64,000 nucleotides of DNA. Origin: Paludibaculum sp. Lineage in GTDB: Bacteria; Acidobacteriota; Terriglobia; Bryobacterales; Bryobacteraceae. Positions 43,528 to 50,695 of the stretch are shown here, piece by piece. Each line of letters opens with the position of its first letter. Position 1 is the stretch's first letter. The stretch is taken from assembly GCA_029973955.1 (NCBI GenBank), contig JARKQJ010000152.1, forward strand, positions 106,906 through 170,905. The letters are read 5' to 3'. The position numbers and the translations under genes were made by a program. Under the pieces are notes generated by a model. That model ran no database searches. It worked only from the letters and a program-made list of their open reading frames with translations, and had not been told where the DNA came from.

Positions 43528-46500
43528 ATGCGACTCGCTCTCATGTTGGTTTTTCTCTCCCCGCTGCTGCCGGCTTTGGACAATCACATCACGATTTATG
43601 AAGCGGCGGGCACAGCGCAGACCGCCCGCCCGTACACTGTGCTGATGTTCTTCGCCCAGGGCGAGTTTCCCGCCGGGGTGTACGCGAAGCCCAGACTGGA
43701 CGGGACGACCATCCCGGCGACATGGCAAGTGGACAAGAAGAGTGCATGGCCTGATGGAAGTCTGCAACAGGCATTCGTCTCTTTCCCGGTGACACTTTCC
43801 GCTAACGGCAGCGTGACGGTGGACTTCATTCATGACGTCAATCCGTGCCACCTCGGCAACCTCTCCACCTGCCAGGCGGCGGCTCTGGATCAAGCCGGCA
43901 TGACTGGATTTCTCGGCGGGGCGTGGGACGTTCAGATTCGAGGGACGGCGAACTCGATCACGAACACGGTGAGCGCCAAGACGATGATCGGCGCGGGGGC
44001 GTGGCGTTATCAGCTTCGAGGCCCGGTGGCGACTAGGGTGATTGCGGAGGATATGACCACGGCACTAGCCTACGACTTCGGCTGGCAGTGGGATGGCTCG
44101 GCATGGGTCGCCCCATCGAACGCCAATTACAAGCCGCTGCATCCGTGGTTTGAGGTCTCGTTCTACCCAGGCTGGAGCGGGGTGGAGGCCGACGCGTGGT
44201 TGGAAAATCCATGGGTCACGAAATTCCAGCGGCAGGTCTTCGACTTCGCCGTTCTAGCTGGCGGTTCTCCATCGGTGGTGTACTCCAAATCGGCATTCAC
44301 TCTGCGAGCCAGGAGCGCGGCGCACTATGTCACCTGGAGCGGGACAGCCCCGTCGGACGTTGTTGTAGACCGGAACCTGAACTACCTGGTGTACTCCAGA
44401 TTGCTGCCGCCCTATGACACCTCTCTGGTTGTTCCCTCCTCATGGATTACCTCCTGGATGGCGGGAGCGACGAGCAACCTTGCCAATGACGACCAGGCGC
44501 GGCCCGATCCGAACAACTGCACGGCAACCGGGGATTCGAGTAAGCCATGCACGTTCTGGGATAAATACCAACTGACTACAGGGGGCAGGCAGGAGTTGGC
44601 GTTCCAGCCTGAGATTTACACCGGGGCGCTCTATATTCTGAGCGACCCGACGAAGACCGTTGCGCAGAAGCTATCGGTCTACCAGAGCATGGTGGTCAGG
44701 GCTGGAGATGCGGCGATCCCGGCGACCGTGCACTTTCGGGAAAGCGACACGACGTACAGGACGGGGCCTGGATACGGGACGAAGTATTACTTCTTCGCAC
44801 CTTCCGACACATCGACCCCAGCCTTCGGCCGCTTCCTCTCTTTGAACGCCAGGCCGACGATCCGGCTGGGAGACTACGAGGCGGATGGAAGCATTACGGC
44901 AGAGGATCGGACAGTGTGGCGATGCGCCGCGGGGCAGCCGTGCGAGAGCTGGCAACTGTCAGATCACGTGTGGGTGATGGACGGCGGGGCTCATCATGGG
45001 TCGATGTACGCGATTCCGTATCTTCTCACCGGACGCTACGGCTACCTGCTCACTTTGCAGGAGTCGATATCCTACCTGCTGGGCACTGGGGACTGGAGGC
45101 CATCAGGAGAGGGCGTGAGAGGGGGAGCCTGGGGGATACGCTATGACGCTGGCGGCTCATATCGCGCGGTCGCATGGTCACTCAGGGAGTTGATGCTGGC
45201 GTACCTGCTGACTCCGGACGGAGTGGAGAGAGACTATTTCGCCGACAAAGTGAAGAACAACGATGCCGCCCATGAGGGCCTGCTGAACGTGACGGACGGG
45301 AATCACTATACGGTGAACTGCGAGCCGGGCGGCTATCAGCGCGACCTGAGCACCACGCTGACCGATGCGACTGAGTTGACAGGAAGCAACCGGATGTTCG
45401 GGCTCTACTGGATGCAGGCTGCATCAAGGAAGCCCACGATCAGCGTCAACGGAGTCGCGAAGACAGTGGGACTGAAGGGACAGTCGGGGTACGACTTTTA
45501 CATCTTTCCCGGCGCGGTAGCAATTGAACAGGACGCATCCGGAACGCTGATTCAGCCTTCCGATACAGTGAGCGCGACAATCAGGGAGCACCGGCAGGCG
45601 GCGTCTCCGTGGTGCATTGGCCGCGGCGTGCTGGGGATGGGCGTGGATAACCCCATGCACAATCTGTCGATCAACGGGGACACGTCAGACAAACTGTGGT
45701 CGGCGGTGTATCCGCAGTCGCGCCGCAATATGCACGGCTGGCAGTACACGTACGGCGCTCTGGTCTACGGCTGGTTCCGGCAAACGCGGTCACTGACGGC
45801 AGCGAAGACGTATGCCTGGGACTTCATAGCTCCTAGCTACGGTAAGTTCCTGACTGACATGGTGCTATATCCTGGCGCGATGTATTATGCGGGCAAGTAC
45901 AACTGGCCAGTACGCCTCCCGACTGGCGTTGTGAAAAATTGGGACGAATTTATTTCGGTCTATACTCCAGCAACAACCCTGAATACAGCCATCACCGCTG
46001 CGTCCACCACGATTCTGATCGACTCGCCGGGCGGCAACCCCACGTTTTACACCGACTGGAGAACCTATCCGGTGAAGATCGGCAGCGAGTGGGTTCTGAT
46101 GTGCAGAACGACGGCGGCTTCGCCCGTTACAACTTTCCAGGTCTGCGCCGGCGGCCGCGGAATGTTCGGCACGGCGGCGGCGGCACACAGCGCGGGAGAG
46201 ATTGTGGATTGGCGATCATATGGGTGGGACGACGGGCTAGCCGGGCATACTTACCCGAACATCTTTCTGAACGCGCTGGCGGTCTCCGAAAGTCAGACCG
46301 CGAATGGGTCCTGGCGGCGGGCGTATGAAGCGATCCTGGGCAGCGGGTATGGGATCTCCCAGCGGGCGAACAGCACCAGTTGGGCGATCGTTCCCAGGCG
46401 CGACCCATCCAATGTCCGGGCTCTGGTTAGCGCTGGAACGGTGACGCTGGAGTACAATGCGCCGGACGTTGGGGCGTGCAAGACCGTCATCGCGGCGGCA

Positions 46501-46650
46501 TTGCCGGACTCCTCCGACGAAGCCGATGCGAGCGACGGCGGAGGCGCCCCGGGGCGGTCAATCAGAGTCAGCGGCCTCTCCGCGGGTACCTACCGCTACC
46601 GGATCAGCTGCGGATCCGGACGGACCATCGGTCGAGTGACAGTGAACTGA
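43528..46650 (+). CDS. Large secreted protein of an undescribed family (copy A)
   Basis: The 1040-residue product has a leader (MRLALMLVFLSPLLPA). Motifs shared with the 50696-53047 protein include FFAQGEFPA (41-49), WPDGSLQQA (74-82), LRGPVATRVIAED, FYPGWSGV, YSRLLPPYD, IPYLLTG, GGAWGIR and YFADKVKNN. An insert at about residues 811-889 (KIGSEWVLMCR, GRGMFGTAAAAHSAGEIV) resembles a phage-tail module. The C-terminus from about 958 looks fibronectin-III-like. The middle may be an all-alpha toroid as in polysaccharide lyases, by inference only. No catalytic residues can be named. AGGAGG of the previous gene's 3' end serves as ribosome site. The function is unknown. Confidence 0.75.
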   Translation: MRLALMLVFLSPLLPALDNHITIYEAAGTAQTARPYTVLMFFAQGEFPAGVYAKPRLDGTTIPATWQVDKKSAWPDGSLQQAFVSFPVTLSANGSVTVDFIHDVNPCHLGNLSTCQAAALDQAGMTGFLGGAWDVQIRGTANSITNTVSAKTMIGAGAWRYQLRGPVATRVIAEDMTTALAYDFGWQWDGSAWVAPSNANYKPLHPWFEVSFYPGWSGVEADAWLENPWVTKFQRQVFDFAVLAGGSPSVVYSKSAFTLRARSAAHYVTWSGTAPSDVVVDRNLNYLVYSRLLPPYDTSLVVPSSWITSWMAGATSNLANDDQARPDPNNCTATGDSSKPCTFWDKYQLTTGGRQELAFQPEIYTGALYILSDPTKTVAQKLSVYQSMVVRAGDAAIPATVHFRESDTTYRTGPGYGTKYYFFAPSDTSTPAFGRFLSLNARPTIRLGDYEADGSITAEDRTVWRCAAGQPCESWQLSDHVWVMDGGAHHGSMYAIPYLLTGRYGYLLTLQESISYLLGTGDWRPSGEGVRGGAWGIRYDAGGSYRAVAWSLRELMLAYLLTPDGVERDYFADKVKNNDAAHEGLLNVTDGNHYTVNCEPGGYQRDLSTTLTDATELTGSNRMFGLYWMQAASRKPTISVNGVAKTVGLKGQSGYDFYIFPGAVAIEQDASGTLIQPSDTVSATIREHRQAASPWCIGRGVLGMGVDNPMHNLSINGDTSDKLWSAVYPQSRRNMHGWQYTYGALVYGWFRQTRSLTAAKTYAWDFIAPSYGKFLTDMVLYPGAMYYAGKYNWPVRLPTGVVKNWDEFISVYTPATTLNTAITAASTTILIDSPGGNPTFYTDWRTYPVKIGSEWVLMCRTTAASPVTTFQVCAGGRGMFGTAAAAHSAGEIVDWRSYGWDDGLAGHTYPNIFLNALAVSESQTANGSWRRAYEAILGSGYGISQRANSTSWAIVPRRDPSNVRALVSAGTVTLEYNAPDVGACKTVIAAALPDSSDEADASDGGGAPGRSIRVSGLSAGTYRYRISCGSGRTIGRVTVN

Positions 46651-46665
46651 GACGCGCGGACGAAA

Positions 46666-46697
46666 TCCGGCGCAGAGCCGCGGGGCTCTGCGCCGGA
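46666..46697. terminator. Perfect 14-bp hairpin between convergent genes
   Basis: Arms 46666-46679 and 46684-46697 are perfectly complementary over 14 bases (TCCGGCGCAGAGCC and its reverse complement) with a GCGG loop. No T run follows on either strand. It lies between the stop of the large secreted protein and the end of a convergent GT2 gene. A bidirectional terminator or mRNA-stabilising stem-loop is likely. Confidence 0.6.
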
Positions 46698-46707
46698 ATA
46701 GGTGCGT

Positions 46708-47679
46708 TCAGGAGGAGCCGCCCAACAGTGCATGAAACCGGCGAGCCAGGGGGAGTGGCAGAGAACTGATCACGGCTTTGAGATGCAGCTTCAAACTTCG
46801 ATGGGAGAAGGGCACCTGGCGCAAGGCTTGGCTGGTAATGGGGAATTCGGCCGCCGCGAATGCAGCGTCGGCGGCCTGCCGCGAGCGCAGTTCGAGCTGC
46901 CGCTCGATCGCCTCCCTGTAGAGCCCCGCGTCGCGGTGATGGGCCAGCGCAAAGCGCAGGATCTCGAGCTCTCCGAGAAGCACCCGCAGTTGATCGCCTG
47001 AGAAGTTTCCCGGATGACGCCGGATGCCAACCAGCGGCTTGGCCAAGGCCGCAACCGGCGCCTCCTGAACGCAGCGCAAGGTGAATTCGAGATCCTCCGA
47101 CTTCATTCGTCCCAAGGACTCGTCATAGGCGCCAATTCTCTCAAAGAACGCCCGGCTCATCATGGTATTGGATTGAAAAACCGGCTGAAATTCGAGGACA
47201 CGCGGGTAGAGCGGTGAAGAGTATCGCCAGCCAGCATCGCCGATCATGTGCCGCCCTGGTTCCCAGTATCCTGGCGGGGCCTGGCCGAACTTTGGCAGAT
47301 CCTCCCAACGGTCATCAATTACGCGGACGAAGTCGCAGAACTGGAACTCGACGCCGGGCGCCGCCTTGGCAAGGGCGACCTGCTCCGCCAGTTTCCGTGG
47401 TGACCAGAGGTCGTCGCTGTCGCAAAAAGTAAGCCATTCGGAGGAAGTCGCCCAGACGCCCACGTTTCGCGCACGGCAAACGCCGGAGTTTTCAATGCGC
47501 ACATACTTGACCCGACTACTGAAGGCCGAGACAACTGCCGGCGTGTCATCGGTGGAGCCGTCGTCAACGACCACGACCTCAGAGGGCGCAAATTCCTGAT
47601 TGAGAATCGAGTCGAGGGTGGCAGGCAGGAACCGGGCGCGGTTGAACGCGGGCACCACCACCGCTACATCGAAGGACAT
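46708..47679 (-). CDS. GT2-family glycosyltransferase
   Basis: The product of about 323 residues is a GT-A fold, GT2 enzyme. The N-terminus reads VAVVVPAFNRARFLPATLDSI with VVDDGSTDDT. The metal-site DXD equivalent is CDSDDLW, and the acceptor region includes the ED of MKSEDLEF. It transfers a sugar from a nucleotide donor on the cytoplasmic face, probably to a lipid-linked polysaccharide intermediate. A GGAG site before the ATG at 47679 is favoured over the TTG at 47691. It is convergent with the large secreted protein gene. Confidence 0.88.
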   Translation of the reverse strand: MSFDVAVVVPAFNRARFLPATLDSILNQEFAPSEVVVVDDGSTDDTPAVVSAFSSRVKYVRIENSGVCRARNVGVWATSSEWLTFCDSDDLWSPRKLAEQVALAKAAPGVEFQFCDFVRVIDDRWEDLPKFGQAPPGYWEPGRHMIGDAGWRYSSPLYPRVLEFQPVFQSNTMMSRAFFERIGAYDESLGRMKSEDLEFTLRCVQEAPVAALAKPLVGIRRHPGNFSGDQLRVLLGELEILRFALAHHRDAGLYREAIERQLELRSRQAADAAFAAAEFPITSQALRQVPFSHRSLKLHLKAVISSLPLPLARRFHALLGGSS

Positions 47680-47875
47680 TTTCAACTCCAAGAATGGCTT
47701 CCAGATTAGCCAGTTTATGACAAGCCTAGCAGGTACAGCACCAGTGCCATCGCCACTGCGTGGACGCGGCAGCCATGATGCATCGCCGGCACGGCATGTC
47801 TCCGCCCAGGAACGCCGCCAGGGCCAGCGGGAAAGCGTGGGCTGCGTGATTTGCTGCTAACATACCTGAATGGCC

Positions 47876-47903
47876 TTGAGATCACTCCATTGAGATCACT
47901 CCA
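47876..47903 (+). repeat. Perfect tandem 14-bp repeat upstream of a GT2 gene
   Basis: Two directly adjacent identical units TTGAGATCACTCCA occupy 47876-47889 and 47890-47903, ending 15 bases before the GT2 start codon. Exact duplication in the 5' flank suggests an operator or a replication slip. Confidence 0.7.
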
Positions 47904-47918
47904 GGCCTCGCCAACTGC

Positions 47919-48923
47919 ATGAAGCAACCCATGGAGAGCAGCGGAATAGCGGAACCGCTGGTGACGGTATGCGTATTGAACTGGAAGTCGGAAGACCACA
48001 CGATCGCCTGTGTTCGAAGCGTACTCGATCAATCCTACCCGCATTTGAAGGTTGTCGTCGTCGATAACGGCTCCACTCAGGATTCCGAATCCAGCCTGAG
48101 AGGTTCCGGGTTGGACTTTGAGTTGTTGTGCATGCGCCGGAACCTCGGTTTCACGGGGGGAGTCAACACAGCGATCCGGCATGCGATGGAGGGCGGCGCC
48201 GATTTCGTATGGCTTCTCAACTCCGATGCCGTGGTTGAAGCGGAGACGCTTTCCACGCTGATGGCGGCAGCCTTGCGTGAGCCGGGGACCGGAATCTGGA
48301 GCCCCTTGATCTGCTCGGAAGGCGGGGATGCCGAGATCGAGAACTGCGGAACGCAGGTGAACATTCAGACAGGGGAAATTGAAGCCTTCGACAGGTTGGA
48401 CCAGGCCCAGCGCTGCCTGGAAACGGCACCCGAGCAATTCTGCGTTTGGGGCACGGCGATGCTGGTCAGCCGCAAGACCTTCGAGCAAATCGGCGCATTG
48501 GACGAGCAGTTCTTCGCCTATTACGAGGACACCGATTATTGCGTAAGGGCGCAGCAGGCGGGAATCGGCGTGAGCCTGGTTTCAGCGGCACGCGTGATTC
48601 ACGGCCCAACGCGTCAGTCCGTCCAGTATTCGCCGCCGCCACACAGGGCCTACTACCTGGCGAGGAACCTGATTCTGTTCTGGCGCAAACACGCGCCTCG
48701 CGGAAGCCGCTGGAAGTTCGTCTATTGGACGATCAAAACGCTGCTGCGGAATCGCAATACAGGGAAGTTCACTGGCGAGGCCAGGCTTGCGGTTCTGGAC
48801 GGAATCTGGTGCGGCCTCCAAAAGAAAACGGGGGAGTGGAAGGCTGGAGACCGTCGTTTGCAGGCTCCGCGACTGGTCCGCTGGATGGACCAGCGGGCCT
48901 CGGCCGGCAACGGCAAATCGTAG
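47919..48923 (+). CDS. GT2-family glycosyltransferase, rhamnosyltransferase-like
   Basis: The 334-residue GT2 enzyme has VTVCVLNWKSEDHTIACVRS, then VVVDNGSTQDS and the DXD-like WLLNSDAVVE. CVWGTAMLVSRKTFEQIG and YYEDTDYCVRAQQAG are typical of WsaF/rhamnosyltransferase-like GT2 proteins. It would add a sugar, perhaps rhamnose, to a surface polysaccharide. A tandem 14-bp repeat lies just upstream. The flanking gene is a flippase on the other strand. Confidence 0.88.
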   Translation: MKQPMESSGIAEPLVTVCVLNWKSEDHTIACVRSVLDQSYPHLKVVVVDNGSTQDSESSLRGSGLDFELLCMRRNLGFTGGVNTAIRHAMEGGADFVWLLNSDAVVEAETLSTLMAAALREPGTGIWSPLICSEGGDAEIENCGTQVNIQTGEIEAFDRLDQAQRCLETAPEQFCVWGTAMLVSRKTFEQIGALDEQFFAYYEDTDYCVRAQQAGIGVSLVSAARVIHGPTRQSVQYSPPPHRAYYLARNLILFWRKHAPRGSRWKFVYWTIKTLLRNRNTGKFTGEARLAVLDGIWCGLQKKTGEWKAGDRRLQAPRLVRWMDQRASAGNGKS

Positions 48924-48964
48924 AGTGGACGGGAACCTGAACCGGGCGCGGGATGGCGCCGGAA

Positions 48965-50425
48965 TCAGGCCGGCTTGGGCGGCCGCACAAGGGCGCCCAC
49001 GGCGCTCCTGATCAGTTTCAATTCTTCCTTGTCGAAGAATTTGGTCCCCAAGAAAAGCGCCACAAGCACCAGCAGGCAGGCGGACGAAAAGGCCAACTGG
49101 CCGAACAGAGTCGCGGGCCGATACAGCGCGCACGGCAAGGTACAGGCGGCCGTATAGAGCGCAATGAGGAACAGGCGGCGATATTCGAACGCGAACGCTC
49201 TCACTTTTTGCGCCTCATAGAAGCAATACAAACACATCACCGTGAAAGCTCCGAAGGTAGCGATGACCGCCCCCCAAACGCCGAGCCTGGGGATGAGGAG
49301 GAAGTAGCCGGAGAAGCAGGCCACAAAACCGACGGCCGTCACCTTGGTGTTGGTGACAGTCTGGGCTTCGATGAAGAAGATGCTGCGGAGGTGATCGCCG
49401 ATCGATCTGAGGACGTATGCAAAGGTCACCAGAGGGATGAACTTCGCGGCAAGCGAATACTCAGGGGCCGCGAGCAGAGCGACGGCGGGCACGCTGAAAA
49501 TGGACAGAAATGCGCCGCCGAGAGCCATGACCAGCACGAAGTAAGTAAAGATCCTGACATAGAGGTGGTCACCATCCGGCCGCCGGACGATGTGGAACAT
49601 GTCCACGCTCCAGTACGTCAGGAATGGTCCATGGAGATTCGACGTGAGCATGCCGATCTTGTAGCTCAGCGCATAGATTCCAACCTCGGAGAGATTCACG
49701 TAGCGCTGCAGCACGAACCGGTCGCCGTAGTGGATGAAAAGCATGCCCAGGGAGCCGACCCCAATGGGCAGGGAGTAGCGCATCATGCGCATGAACAACT
49801 GCCGGTCGAAGGTCACGGGAAACACCCTGTAGAACCCGACGGCCAGGTATATCGCCATGAGGACCGAGGAGATGAGATTGCTCCACAGGATGCTCAGATA
49901 CCCGGTCTTCAGCCACACCAGGAAGACAATGTTGAGCCCGGCCTGAAGAAGCGCTCGACAGATTGTCAGAACGTTGAAGCGATGCACCAACTGCTCCGCG
50001 CGCAGTTGCGCGTACCCGGCTTCGACGAGAACGCTGAATGCGAGTCCGAGGAAATAGAGGCGCAGCGCGAACGTGTAGTTCAGGCTGGAGAAAACAAGTT
50101 GGCCGATCCACGGCGCCGAGACGAACCCGAGGAGAGCCGCGGCACAGCCGATGAGGCCGGCGCCCAACAGGGCGGTGCTGAAAGTCCTGTGCCGGTCTTC
50201 CGGGGAATCCAAAGAGACGAAGTAGAAGATGGCGGAGGAGAGTTGGACGCCGAAGATGGTTCCGAAGACGGCCAGCGTCAGGTCCAGCAGTTCGAGGATG
50301 CCGTAGTCGGCAGTCGAAAGCAGCCGGGTATAGACCGGAAGCAGCAGAATGGACAGAAATCTCGTGACAAGCGGCGCGATGGAAAACCCGGCAGTCCGCC
50401 GAAGTATGGTTTGGGCAAGGGACAC
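48965..50425 (-). CDS. Polysaccharide flippase (Wzx/MATE-like)
   Basis: The 486-residue protein has about 12-14 transmembrane helices and the polysaccharide-transporter N-terminus TAGFSIAPLVTRFLSILLLPV, then YTRLLSTADYGILELLDL. The family regions RYVNLSEVGIYALSYKIGML and LVTFAYVLRSIGDHLRSIFF are present. It should flip undecaprenyl-linked repeat units to the periplasm for the ligase/polymerase encoded at 55750. The C-terminal tail is soluble. No neighbour overlaps it. Confidence 0.9.
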   Translation of the reverse strand: MSLAQTILRRTAGFSIAPLVTRFLSILLLPVYTRLLSTADYGILELLDLTLAVFGTIFGVQLSSAIFYFVSLDSPEDRHRTFSTALLGAGLIGCAAALLGFVSAPWIGQLVFSSLNYTFALRLYFLGLAFSVLVEAGYAQLRAEQLVHRFNVLTICRALLQAGLNIVFLVWLKTGYLSILWSNLISSVLMAIYLAVGFYRVFPVTFDRQLFMRMMRYSLPIGVGSLGMLFIHYGDRFVLQRYVNLSEVGIYALSYKIGMLTSNLHGPFLTYWSVDMFHIVRRPDGDHLYVRIFTYFVLVMALGGAFLSIFSVPAVALLAAPEYSLAAKFIPLVTFAYVLRSIGDHLRSIFFIEAQTVTNTKVTAVGFVACFSGYFLLIPRLGVWGAVIATFGAFTVMCLYCFYEAQKVRAFAFEYRRLFLIALYTAACTLPCALYRPATLFGQLAFSSACLLVLVALFLGTKFFDKEELKLIRSAVGALVRPPKPA

Positions 50426-50695
50426 GATAGAGTGCAGTCTATTGGAATCTCATTACAGGATAACGGTTCGCGGCTAGCGAGGCGAGAGGCGCGACGCGCA
50501 TTGCTCTACTGGCCGAGGGCGGCAGCAGCACCATGCGGGAGCAGGGTAGCCGAGTTACGGAGCGGGTCGAAGTGCCGTCACTCGCCCGCCGCCTGGCGAC
50601 CATATCCGACCGGCGCACGGCCACCCTGGCCTTCCGCAGCAAGGGAGAGGACGGCTTTGATGGACTCCGCCTGAAGAGCGGCAGAAAATGCATGC

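Noticed and set aside
41055..46650. Prophage reading of the tail-like genes
   Set aside because: No integrase, terminase, portal, capsid, lysis or attachment site is seen; each protein has its own secretion leader.
50426..50695. Possible short genes in the 270-base gap before the secreted paralogue
   Set aside because: Both-strand frames there are short, lack ribosome sites and show no domain-like pattern.
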